Shown one piece after another: positions 13,366 to 23,410 of a stretch of DNA of 47,358 nt. A program made the position numbers and the translations under genes. Below the pieces are notes generated by a model, which was not told where the DNA came from, did not search any database, and saw only the letters and a program-made list of their open reading frames with translations. Numbering within the stretch: the stretch's first letter is position 1; every line of letters starts with the position of its first letter. Location of the stretch: assembly GCA_034429215.1 (NCBI GenBank), contig DAOUGI010000026.1:1-47358 (forward strand), in the 5' to 3' direction. Source of the DNA: JAFGOG01 sp034429215. Its GTDB lineage: Bacteria > Chloroflexota > Anaerolineae > JAAYZQ01.

Positions 13366-13387
13366 TTCACTCTCAGCGGTCAAGCTG

Positions 13388-16426
<3,039 letters not shown>

Positions 16427-16472
16427 GGTCCGCTCCTCGGTCGCCCGGGCGGTCACCGGGCGATAGCCGTTT

Positions 16473-16502
16473 ATTATACCACGGTTAAGAGCGAGCGATC
16501 AA
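16473..16502 (-). promoter_or_regulatory. uvrA promoter
   Basis: Minus strand: TTGATC (16497-16502), 18-bp spacer, TATAAT (16473-16478) preceded by TGG, an extended -10. It lies about 47 bp before the chosen start codon. No LexA-type box was recognised near it. Confidence 0.7.
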
Positions 16503-16527
16503 AAAAGAAGAGTGGATATGTACAAGA

Positions 16528-17982
16528 TTAGTTCTTGACGACCACAGGCAGGTAGACGCGCCACAGTTTGGCGGTGGCGGTGGCGGTCGCGGTTGCACTC
16601 AGCGTGCGGGCAACGCGCTGCCCGTCGGTCAGCCAGGCGGTGTTGGTCACCACGTCGCCGTCCGACAGGCTCAGGGCTGTGCTGACCTGGAAGGTCAGGC
16701 TGATCTGCCCGCCGGTGGAGATGATGCCGGTCCAGGTGATGGTGTGGCCGGCCGGATCGTAGCCGTATTGGCCGCTGCCGGCCCACAGGCTGCCGGGCCG
16801 GTAGGCGGTCTCGGCGGGGATCGGATCGGCCAGGCGGGCGGTCGTCGGGCCGAGGCCGGTGTTGGACAGGACCAGTGTGTAGGTCAGCAGGTCGGACGGG
16901 GAAAAGACGGCCGGGTCGACTGTCTTCAGGGAGGCGCTGAGATCGGGGGGGATGACCAAGGCGGTGTCGATCCACACGTCGTGATCGACGTACGGGGTAG
17001 CGCCTACCTGGTGCGACCAGGCGAGCATGACATAGCCCGGCGCGCCGGCCAGCAGCGGGTGGGGCTGGGTGTCGTAGTGGTTGGGATCTTCGGTCACCTG
17101 GACGCCTTCCGACCAGGCGACGCCGTCACGGCCGGTACGATAAAAGAGGTCAAAGTAGTTGACGGGCGTCGAAGCGTAGGTCACCAAAAAAGTGCCGTCT
17201 TCCAGCACAATCGGCTGCGAGTCGTGGCTGTTGATCGCGGTCGAGAGCGGGTATTGCGGGCCGCTCCAGTCGTAGGGGTCGGGGGAGGCCTTGCTGTAGA
17301 TGTCGAGGTTGTTGCCGCCGGGGTTGACCTGATAGGTGACCAGGTACAGGCCGTCGCTCTCCCGCTTGGCCAGGCGGGGCAGGGCGGCGCTGCCGACGCT
17401 GACCTGGGTCTTGAGGGTGTCCCAGGTGGCGCCGCCGTCGGCCGAGCGGGCGATGTAGCTGGGGCCCGACAGGCGATGGTAGGTCATGGTCAGGGTACCA
17501 TCGGCCTCGCGGATGACGCAGGGGTTGATCTCGCCGGGGGTGGCCCAGCCGAGGTCCAGGGCGCCCTGATCGGTCCACACGAGGCCATCGGGCGAAGTGG
17601 CGCGGTGGAGGCGATACGCGCTCGAGCCGGTCTCGTCGACCAGGTAGAAGAGGGCGAACGAATCGGCGGCAAGCTGGACCAGGGCCGGGTGGCGCTCGTT
17701 GAGGGCCGAGCCGACGATGGCCTGCGGCACGGTCCAGGTGTCGCCGCCGTCTGAGGAAAAGGCGACGTACAGGTCGCCAAAGTAGGTGTCCGGCGCTAGC
17801 CGCTCAAAGACGACCATGAGATCGCCGCTTGGCGAGACGCGGATGATGGCGGGCTGGTAATCGAGCTCGGCGCCGGTGTGGATCGGGCCGAGGTAGTCGG
17901 GGGAGGAGGCCTGGGCCAGGGATAGGACGGCAAGGCTCAGCAACAGGATCAGGATAGGGCGAAGGACAGCTCGTTTTGTCAT
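16528..17982 (-). CDS. Secreted sialidase-like (Asp-box) protein with DUF11 domain
   Basis: A 484-residue exported protein. Seen: a signal peptide (MTKRAVLRP then a Leu-rich core, cleavage near AQA-SS), a six-bladed-propeller-like region with Asp-box motifs (SSDGGDTW, SADGGATW, and weaker SPDGLVW and GRDGVAW), then a DUF11 repeat domain (about residues 350-455: DLLTYTLVLSNTGLGPTTARLADPIP...) and a short Ala/Thr tail ending in KLWRVYLPVVVKN. Catalytic residues of true sialidases were not identified, so sugar cleavage is not claimed. The start at 17982 has an AAAGGGG ribosome site; an earlier in-frame ATG lies upstream of the promoter. The ending resembles a C-terminal tail common on secreted Chloroflexota proteins. 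Confidence 0.8.
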   Translation of the reverse strand: MTKRAVLRPILILLLSLAVLSLAQASSPDYLGPIHTGAELDYQPAIIRVSPSGDLMVVFERLAPDTYFGDLYVAFSSDGGDTWTVPQAIVGSALNERHPALVQLAADSFALFYLVDETGSSAYRLHRATSPDGLVWTDQGALDLGWATPGEINPCVIREADGTLTMTYHRLSGPSYIARSADGGATWDTLKTQVSVGSAALPRLAKRESDGLYLVTYQVNPGGNNLDIYSKASPDPYDWSGPQYPLSTAINSHDSQPIVLEDGTFLVTYASTPVNYFDLFYRTGRDGVAWSEGVQVTEDPNHYDTQPHPLLAGAPGYVMLAWSHQVGATPYVDHDVWIDTALVIPPDLSASLKTVDPAVFSPSDLLTYTLVLSNTGLGPTTARLADPIPAETAYRPGSLWAGSGQYGYDPAGHTITWTGIISTGGQISLTFQVSTALSLSDGDVVTNTAWLTDGQRVARTLSATATATATAKLWRVYLPVVVKN

Positions 17983-18016
17983 CAGGATACCCCTTTCTCC
18001 ACACGGCGTTGGGTGT

Positions 18017-18045
18017 ATGATATCAAATAAGGGGCACAAGGTCAA
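18017..18045 (-). promoter_or_regulatory. Promoter of the sialidase-like protein gene
   Basis: Minus strand: TTGACC (18040-18045), 17-bp spacer, TATCAT (18017-18022), about 35 bp before the start codon. Confidence 0.7.
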
Positions 18046-18047
18046 GG

Positions 18048-18094
18048 CGCTCCCACCTTCCAGGAAGCTCGGAGCTTCCTGGAAGGTCGCTCCC
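18048..18094. repeat. Perfect 33-bp palindrome flanked by 7-bp direct repeats
   Basis: ACCTTCCAGGAAGCTC (18055-18070) and its exact reverse complement (18072-18087) surround one central G. Directly outside lie identical CGCTCCC heptamers (18048-18054 and 18088-18094). The whole sits between the -35 boxes of two divergent promoters. It may be a REP or MITE-like insertion with a target duplication, or an operator. Confidence 0.85.
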
Positions 18095-18095
18095 G

Positions 18096-18124
18096 TTGCG
18101 ATTTGCAGGCGGCGGTGTTATAAT
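18096..18124 (+). promoter_or_regulatory. Promoter of the lipoprotein gene
   Basis: TTGCGA (18096-18101), 17-bp spacer, TATAAT (18119-18124), 43 bp before the ATG. Confidence 0.75.
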
Positions 18125-18167
18125 ATTCGGCGGCGGCCGGAAAGAAGAGGGCCTGGGAGCGGATGCG

Positions 18168-18863
18168 ATGAAGAAACGAAGGGTTATCTGTCCGGCAGGG
18201 AGGCGGCGTTCGATCGGGTTGTGCGTCGCATTCCTGTTCGCCGGGCTGGCCGCCTCTTGCAGCGGCGGCGGCGCCGGCAATTTTGGGAAGGACTGCCAGG
18301 AGGATATTGTGTTTGACAATGTCCTCGAATCGGACTGCGCCCCGCCCTGCTGGCGGGGGGTTGTGCCAGGGGCGACAACCAAAGACGAAGCGATCAAGCT
18401 GCTTGGCCATGAGGCGGAGGTTGATTTTTCGTCTGCCTGGGCGATTTCCTGGGGCAGATGCTGCGCAGAGCACTGGACGGCGAGACAGGCGCAGCTTCAG
18501 CTTGACCCGGCCGACGGGGTCGTCACGAGTATCACCCTGGGCGATCCGGCGCGAGGGTACACACTCGGCGATGCAGTGAGGGATTATGGCCCGCCGAGCA
18601 GTGTGCAGAGGAGCTTCTTCGGACCTGATTCGAACCTGGGACAGATCTACCTGGTGTATCCCGAAAAGGGGGTGGCCTTGGCGACGGGCCTGGTGCCCGT
18701 CACAAGCGATCCCTGGCAGCAACGATCCGCCAAGGAAAGGGTGTATGAATGGAGCTACTTTGCCCCGAGAGGATCCGGGGGGATGGTAACCGAGTCCGGC
18801 ATTATCTTTGGATGCGGCACGTCTTCCGATTGCCTGTCTGACTGGGCGGGGTTTGGGAAATAA
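18168..18863 (+). CDS. Putative lipoprotein with PCWRG..PG signature, function unknown
   Basis: A 231-residue protein that I do not recognise by function. Seen: a basic start (MKKRRVICPAGRRR), a hydrophobic core and a lipobox-like LAASC, so lipid attachment at C31 is likely though position -3 is Ala rather than Leu. The mature part contains CAPPCWRGVVPGATTKDEAIKLLG, a signature I associate with a lineage-specific group of Chloroflexota lipoproteins, and further cysteines (GRCC, FGCGTSSDC) that could form disulfides. The start at 18168 follows GGGAG; an in-frame ATG 72 bases upstream lies before the promoter and is rejected. It is a single gene with its own promoter. Confidence 0.7.
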   Translation: MKKRRVICPAGRRRSIGLCVAFLFAGLAASCSGGGAGNFGKDCQEDIVFDNVLESDCAPPCWRGVVPGATTKDEAIKLLGHEAEVDFSSAWAISWGRCCAEHWTARQAQLQLDPADGVVTSITLGDPARGYTLGDAVRDYGPPSSVQRSFFGPDSNLGQIYLVYPEKGVALATGLVPVTSDPWQQRSAKERVYEWSYFAPRGSGGMVTESGIIFGCGTSSDCLSDWAGFGK

Positions 18864-18898
18864 GGTCAGGCTGACAGCCGCCACATCTCGTCGACAAG

Positions 18899-18927
18899 TT
18901 GCCCGTTTCTGCGATAGCTGGTAGAAT
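18899..18927 (+). promoter_or_regulatory. Promoter of the serine-biosynthesis operon
   Basis: TTGCCC (18899-18904), 17-bp spacer, TAGAAT (18922-18927). The transcript would have a leader of about 130 bases before the aminotransferase start. Confidence 0.7.
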
Positions 18928-18962
18928 GATCGGGCGGCACGTGACTCGAGACGAGAGCCGGT

Positions 18963-18994
18963 CGCGCTTGTTGTCGCCAGTGGACGCAAGCGCG
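18963..18994 (+). promoter_or_regulatory. Stem-loop in the leader of the serine operon
   Basis: CGCGCTTG (18963-18970) pairs perfectly with CAAGCGCG (18987-18994) around a 16-base loop. Flanking bases (GAGA..CGG before, CCG..CTC after) can extend the structure. No known riboswitch consensus was recognised; it may simply be a stable leader hairpin. Confidence 0.45.
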
Positions 18995-19064
18995 CCGTTC
19001 TCGAATCGCCCAGCACATCGCTGTCGCGAGTCCAAGGCCAATTTATCTTACATGGAGGTAAGAG

Positions 19065-20135
19065 ATGTACAAAAAACTGTTTATTCCGGGTCCCACGCAC
19101 GTGCGGGACGAGATCTTGCAGGCCCAGGCCGCGCCGATGCTCGGCCACCGGGAAAAGGAATATTCAGCCCTGCAAGCCGAAGTGACCCCCAAGCTGCAAG
19201 AGCTGCTGTACACCAAGCAGCGGGTGTATCTGTACGCCTGCTCCTCGACGGGCATGATGGAGGGCTCGGTGCGGCAGGCATCGGTCAAGCGGATGCTGAA
19301 CACCGCCTGCGGCGCCTTTTCGAAGCGCTGGCACGACCTGACCAAAGACAACGGCATCGCCTGCGACCTGCTGGAAGTGCCGCTGGGCCAAGCGATCACG
19401 CCCGAGCTGGTGGACGCCGCGCTGGCCAAGGGCGACTATGACGCGATCACCATGGTGATGAACGAGACGGCAACCGGCATCATGAACCCGATCCAAGAGT
19501 GCGCGGCGCTGATCCGGAAAAAGTACCCCGAGGTGCTGATCCTGGTCGACGCGGTGAGCTGCATGTCGGGCGTCAAGATCGAGTTCGACGCGTGGGAGCT
19601 GGACGTCTGCCTGGCCGGCACGCAAAAGTGCTTTGCGCTGCCGCCCGGCCTGACGGTGTGCGCGGTGAGCGACCGGGCCCGCGAGCGGGCGCTGAAGGTG
19701 CCCAACCGCGGCCATTATTTCGCCTACGACCAGATGGACAAGCGCTACGAGAAGCACCAGACGCCGGCCACGCCGGCGGTCAGCCTCATCCAGGCGCTCA
19801 ACGTGCAGATGGACTGCATGCTCGCCGAAGGGCTGGACAACCGCTTTGCCCGGCACCTGGAGATGGCCGAGATCGTCCGCGCCTGGGCGCGCAAGTATTT
19901 CGCCCTGTACGGCGACGAGCGCTATCTGTCGCACACGGTGACCAACGTGGACAATACGCGCGGCATCGACGTGGGCAAGTTCAAGGACGAGCTGGGCAAG
20001 CGCGGGGCGGTGATCTCGAACGGCTATGGCGATCTGAAGGACAAGACTTTCCGCGTCGCGCACATGGGCGATCTGCAGGTGGCCGACATCGAGTGGCTGA
20101 TCGGCCAGATGAATGACATACTGGGGTTGGCCTAA
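19065..20135 (+). CDS. Class V (alanine-glyoxylate/serine) aminotransferase, probable phosphoserine aminotransferase
   Basis: A 356-residue PLP enzyme of fold type I. Seen: FIPGPTHV at the start, the PLP aspartate region LILVDAVSCMSG (D162) and the Schiff-base lysine in LAGTQKCFALPPGL (K188). By sequence it belongs with alanine-glyoxylate and serine-pyruvate aminotransferases. Because serA follows directly, it most likely transaminates 3-phosphohydroxypyruvate to phosphoserine, as proposed for similar pairs in thermophiles that lack classical SerC. Glyoxylate or pyruvate as substrate cannot be excluded. The start has GGAGG six bases upstream, and the promoter and structured leader are ahead of it. 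Confidence 0.85.
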   Translation: MYKKLFIPGPTHVRDEILQAQAAPMLGHREKEYSALQAEVTPKLQELLYTKQRVYLYACSSTGMMEGSVRQASVKRMLNTACGAFSKRWHDLTKDNGIACDLLEVPLGQAITPELVDAALAKGDYDAITMVMNETATGIMNPIQECAALIRKKYPEVLILVDAVSCMSGVKIEFDAWELDVCLAGTQKCFALPPGLTVCAVSDRARERALKVPNRGHYFAYDQMDKRYEKHQTPATPAVSLIQALNVQMDCMLAEGLDNRFARHLEMAEIVRAWARKYFALYGDERYLSHTVTNVDNTRGIDVGKFKDELGKRGAVISNGYGDLKDKTFRVAHMGDLQVADIEWLIGQMNDILGLA

Positions 20136-20226
20136 GGGGACGCCCCTGTTCGTCACGCTAAGAGGCAGCGAAGGGTCTGTCTTGGGTGAGAAGAGATTCT
20201 TCGCTTCGCTGCGGCACACTACGCCG

Positions 20227-20242
20227 CACTGTACAGCGGTCA
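20227..20242. repeat. Dispersed 16-mer, copy 1 (CACTGTACAGCGGTCA)
   Basis: This 16-base word occurs here, between the aminotransferase and serA, and again exactly at 29807-29822 behind the LysM gene, both in the same orientation and both between genes. It leads directly into the tandem repeat that starts at 20241. Confidence 0.85.
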
Positions 20243-20300
20243 GAATGACAGATGTCGGAATGACGGATGTCGGAATGACGGATGTCAGAATGACAGTCTG
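20241..20300. repeat. Four 15-bp tandem repeats between aminotransferase and serA
   Basis: Units 20241-20255, 20256-20270, 20271-20285 and 20286-20300 follow C(A/G)GAATGAC(A/G)GATGT; the two inner ones are identical and the last is degraded at its end. The array fills most of the 183-bp gap before serA. The open frame across it (repeating MTDVG) is only the repeat translated, with no ribosome site. Confidence 0.9.
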
Positions 20301-20318
20301 AAAGGGAGGCAACACGTT

Positions 20319-21248
20319 ATGAAGGTTTTGATTTGTGACAAGACCGAAGCGTCGGCGCTCGACTTGATCCGGGCGGCGGGCATCGAGGTCGACAACCGGC
20401 CGACGATCACGCCGGAGGAGCTGCTGCGCGACGCGGGGCAGTATCACGGCATGGTCGTCCGCAGCCGGACGCGGATCACCAAAGAGGTGATCGACGCCGG
20501 CGCCAACCTGAAAATCGTGGTCCGCGGCGGCGTGGGGCTGGACAACATCGACGTCAAGTACGCCACTAGCAAGGGCATCGCCGTGCGCAACACGCCCAAG
20601 GCCAGCTCCGATTCGGTGGCCGAGCTGGTGATCGGCTACCTGTTCTCGCTGGCGCGCAAGATCCCGCAGTCGGCGGCCAGCATGGCCGCGGGGGAGTGGA
20701 AGAAGAAGGAGCTGGAAGGCGTCGAGATCGGGGGCAAGACGCTGGGGATCATCGGCATCGGCCACATCGGCCAGGCGGTGGCCAAGCGGGCGATGGCCCT
20801 GGGCATGAAGGTGATCTATTACGACGTGATCGAATTCAAGATGCGGGGGGCCAAGCAGGTGGGGCTGGACAAGCTGATCGCCAAGAGCGACTATATCACG
20901 CTCCACGTGCCCCTGATTCCGCCCACGGCCAACATGCTCAACGCGGCGGCGTTCGCCAAGATGAAGCAGGGGGTGTATATCATCAACTGCAGCCGCGGCG
21001 GGACGGTGGACGAGGATGCCCTGTACGACGCGCTGGCCAGCGGCAAGGTCGCCGGCGCGGCGTTGGACGTGTACGCCGACGAGAAGGTGAGCCCAGGCAA
21101 CGCCAAGCTCTATTCGCTGAAGGATAAGAACGGGTTCAACCTGGTCATCGGCTCGCCGCACGTCGGCGCAGCGACCGTCGAAGGGCAGGGCCGGGTGGGG
21201 GCCGAAGTGGCCGAGATCTTGATCGATTTCTACAAAAAGAACTCTTAG
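20319..21248 (+). CDS. serA: D-3-phosphoglycerate dehydrogenase
   Basis: SerA oxidises 3-phosphoglycerate to 3-phosphohydroxypyruvate with NAD, the committed step of serine synthesis. The 309 residues contain the NAD-binding GIIGIGHIGQAVAKR loop and the catalytic Arg/Glu/His layout of 2-hydroxyacid dehydrogenases (NCSRGGTVDEDAL with Arg, AALDVYADE, and GSPHVGAAT with His). It has no ACT or intervening domain, so it is a short type-III enzyme without the classical serine-feedback domain. The start has GGGAGG nine bases upstream. DUF1015 follows after 2 bp. Confidence 0.92.
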   Translation: MKVLICDKTEASALDLIRAAGIEVDNRPTITPEELLRDAGQYHGMVVRSRTRITKEVIDAGANLKIVVRGGVGLDNIDVKYATSKGIAVRNTPKASSDSVAELVIGYLFSLARKIPQSAASMAAGEWKKKELEGVEIGGKTLGIIGIGHIGQAVAKRAMALGMKVIYYDVIEFKMRGAKQVGLDKLIAKSDYITLHVPLIPPTANMLNAAAFAKMKQGVYIINCSRGGTVDEDALYDALASGKVAGAALDVYADEKVSPGNAKLYSLKDKNGFNLVIGSPHVGAATVEGQGRVGAEVAEILIDFYKKNS

Positions 21249-21250
21249 CC

Positions 21251-22576
21251 ATGGCCAAGATTTCAGCCTTTCGCGGAATCCGATACAACCGAAACAAGAT
21301 CGGCGACCTGAGCAAGGTCATGGCCCAGCCCTACGACCGGATCGGCCCCGACCTGCAGCAGAAGTATTACGAGCTGCACCCCTACAATATCACCCGGCTG
21401 ATCAAGGGCAAGGAGTTGGGGGACGACGACGCGACCCACAACGTGTACACGCGGGCGGGCGAGTATTACCACACGTGGCTGGACGCCGGGTACCTGCTGC
21501 CCGAGACGCAGCCGGCGCTGTACGTGTACCGGCAGACGTTCAGCCTGCCGAACGGCCAGCAGCGGACGCGGAACGCGTTCCTGACGGCGTTCGAGCTGAC
21601 CGAGTTCGAGGAAGGGATCGTGCTGCCCCACGAGCGGACGCTGTCGGGCCCGAAGGTGGACCGGCTGAACCTGCTGCGGGCGACGGCGATGAACTTTGAG
21701 CTGGTGTTCATGCTCTATCCCGACCCACAGCGCCGGATCGACAGCCTGTTCGACGGCGCGATCGGCGGCCGGCCGGCCGACGTGGACGTGCACGAGCTGT
21801 TCGAGCAGGACGTGCGGCAGCAGATGTGGGTCATCACCGAGCCCGACGCGCTGGCCGCCGTCGTCAAGGAGATGTCGGCCAAGACCGGCCTGATCATCGC
21901 CGACGGGCACCACCGCTACGAGACGGCGCTCAACTACCGGAACGAGATGCGGAAAGAGCACCCCAAGGCCTCGGCCAGGGCGGCGTACAACTATGCGATG
22001 ATCAGCATGGTGAGCATGGACGATCCGGGGCTGGTGATCCTGCCGACCCACCGGCTGATCCACGACTATACGGCCAAGACGCCGGGCCGGATCCTGGCCG
22101 ACGCCGCGGAGTATTTCGAGGTGACCCCGGTGCTCGACCGGGAGGCGCTGGAAGCGGAGCTGTCGAAGGCGACGGCCGAGGACCGGCGGATCGGTTTTTA
22201 CGACGGGGGCTATCACCTGCTGCGGCTGAGGAGCGGCGAGATCATGGACCGGCTCGTGCCCGAGCGGGCCGCGGAGTGGAGACAGCTCGACGTGAGCATC
22301 CTGCACGAGCTGGCCATCGAGCGGGCGATGGGCATCAGCAAGGCGGAGGTGGAGGCCAAGACGTACCTGGACTATTTCCGCGACCTGAACCTGGCGCTGG
22401 CCGAGGTGGACGCCGGCCACGCGACGTGCGTGTTCATCCTCAACCCGACGCGGATCGCGGAGGTGAAGGCGTGCTCGGACAAGGGTGAAAAGATGCCGCA
22501 AAAGTCGACCGACTTTTACCCCAAGATGATCTCGGGCCTGGCCATGCTGGACGTGGGGGCCAATGTGCGGCTGTAG
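21251..22576 (+). CDS. DUF1015 family protein in the serine operon
   Basis: A 441-residue protein of DUF1015. Seen: N-terminal FRGIRYN..KIGDLSKVMAQPYDRI, LPHERTLSGPKVDRLNLLRAT, and the signature IADGHHRYETAL (about residues 215-227). The last resembles the HHR or ERR motifs of ParB/SerK-like nucleotide-binding proteins, but this is only a likeness. It starts 2 bp after serA and follows the aminotransferase; the same linkage is common in Thermotogota and Chloroflexota. No classical phosphoserine phosphatase (serB) is in the window, so a role in the last step of serine synthesis or its control is an attractive but untested idea. Confidence 0.9.
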   Translation: MAKISAFRGIRYNRNKIGDLSKVMAQPYDRIGPDLQQKYYELHPYNITRLIKGKELGDDDATHNVYTRAGEYYHTWLDAGYLLPETQPALYVYRQTFSLPNGQQRTRNAFLTAFELTEFEEGIVLPHERTLSGPKVDRLNLLRATAMNFELVFMLYPDPQRRIDSLFDGAIGGRPADVDVHELFEQDVRQQMWVITEPDALAAVVKEMSAKTGLIIADGHHRYETALNYRNEMRKEHPKASARAAYNYAMISMVSMDDPGLVILPTHRLIHDYTAKTPGRILADAAEYFEVTPVLDREALEAELSKATAEDRRIGFYDGGYHLLRLRSGEIMDRLVPERAAEWRQLDVSILHELAIERAMGISKAEVEAKTYLDYFRDLNLALAEVDAGHATCVFILNPTRIAEVKACSDKGEKMPQKSTDFYPKMISGLAMLDVGANVRL

Positions 22577-23387
22577 CCAAGCAGAAACCCGGTTTCCCGC
22601 CGAGCGGGAAGCCGGGTTTTCTATTCTGCTGACGAACGACGACGGGATCAACGCGGCCGGGCTGGAGGCGCTGCGGCAGGCGCTGGCGCCGCTGGGCCGG
22701 ACGACCGTGTTCGCGCCGGACCACAACTGGTCGGCGGCGGGGCACACCAAGACGATGCACAAGCCGCTGCGGGTGAACCGGGTGCAGCTCGCGGACGGGA
22801 CGGAAGCGTACAGCACGACCGGCGCGCCGTCGGACTGCGTGGCGCTGGCGCTGCTGGGCATCCTGCCGCAGCGGCCGGACCTGGTGGTGTCGGGGATCAA
22901 TCAGGGGCCGAACCTGGGGCACGACGTGACCTACTCGGGGACGGTGGCGGGGGCGATGGAGGCGGTGATCGCCGGGCTGCCGGCGGTGGCGGTGTCGCTG
23001 GACAGCTACGAGAGCCACGATTTCAGCCTGGCGGCCAAGGTCGCGGCGCGGATCGTGGAGCAGGTGCTGCGGCGAGGGCTGCCGGCGGGGGTGTTTCTCA
23101 ACGTGAACGTGCCGTGCCTGCCGGGCGGCGCGGAGCCGAAGGGGATAGCGATCACACGGATGGGGCGGCGGGTGTACCGGGACGTGCTGATCGAGCGGCA
23201 GGACCCGCGAGGGCGGCCCTATTACTGGATCGGCGGCGACACGCCGGGCGGGCACCCGGACGAGGGGACGGACATCGGGGCGGTGGCGAACGGGTGGGTG
23301 TCGGTGACGCCGATGCGGCTGGATCTGACGGCACGGGAGGCGATGGCGGAGTTACAACAGACCCTAGGGGTTGGGGAAAACCCCTAG
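22563..23387 (+). CDS. surE: 5'/3'-nucleotidase SurE
   Basis: SurE is a metal-dependent phosphatase acting on nucleoside monophosphates. Seen: ILLTNDDGINAAGLEAL (the metal-binding DD pair), FAPDHNWSAAGHTKTMHKPLR, STTGAPSDCVALAL and VVSGINQGPNLGHDVTYSGTVAGAMEA, all family hallmarks. Odd: the conserved protein normally starts one or two residues before ILLTNDDG, but here the only ATG is at 22563, inside the end of DUF1015, and the first 19 residues are mostly encoded by a palindromic element (22584-22620). Either this extension is translated, or a non-ATG codon (ATT or CTG near 22624) is used. The C-terminal residues also lie in a hairpin. Confidence 0.88.
   Translation: MCGCSQAETRFPAEREAGFSILLTNDDGINAAGLEALRQALAPLGRTTVFAPDHNWSAAGHTKTMHKPLRVNRVQLADGTEAYSTTGAPSDCVALALLGILPQRPDLVVSGINQGPNLGHDVTYSGTVAGAMEAVIAGLPAVAVSLDSYESHDFSLAAKVAARIVEQVLRRGLPAGVFLNVNVPCLPGGAEPKGIAITRMGRRVYRDVLIERQDPRGRPYYWIGGDTPGGHPDEGTDIGAVANGWVSVTPMRLDLTAREAMAELQQTLGVGENP
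22584..22620. repeat. Palindromic element covering the 5' end of surE
   Basis: AAACCCGG (22585-22592) pairs with CCGGGTTT (22612-22619), a G-T pair follows, and TTCCCGC (22594-22600) pairs with GCGGGAA (22604-22610) around a CGA loop, then TTTTCT. It looks exactly like a rho-independent terminator but lies inside the surE frame, and it also belongs to a type (AGAAACCCGGTTTC...) that recurs between genes in related genomes. Confidence 0.85.
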
Positions 23388-23388
23388 G
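23363..23388 (+). terminator. Hairpin overlapping the surE stop codon
   Basis: CCTAGGGGTT (23363-23372) and AACCCCTAGG (23379-23388) form a perfect 10-bp stem around GGGGAA. The surE stop codon TAG (23385-23387) lies in the right arm. There is no T-run, so it may be a repeat or mRNA-stabilising element rather than a terminator. Confidence 0.65.
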
Positions 23389-23410
23389 ATCCAGAAGAAA
23401 GAGGAAAAGT

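Noticed and set aside
16427..16456. Upstream ATG as uvrA start
   Set aside because: No ribosome site, whereas the ATG at 16426 has GAGGAG at normal distance and the sequence then matches UvrA.
20241..20300. CRISPR array
   Set aside because: Units are 15 bp and directly adjacent, without spacers, and no cas gene is present.
20113..20301. Short plus-strand frame repeating MTDVG
   Set aside because: It is the 15-bp tandem repeat read through; no ribosome site and no family likeness.
19164..21161. 665-codon open frame on the minus strand opposite the aminotransferase and serA
   Set aside because: It lies antisense to two genes with clear catalytic motifs, has the His/Arg/Ala-rich composition of shadow frames in GC-rich DNA, and spans the tandem repeat.
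22585..22622. Rho-independent terminator ending the serine operon
   Set aside because: It has the right shape, but it lies within the surE frame and matches a repeat type; termination there would cut off surE unless surE has its own promoter, which was not seen.
21263..22900. 545-codon minus-strand frame opposite DUF1015 and surE
   Set aside because: Shadow frame with no motif; both plus-strand genes are well supported.
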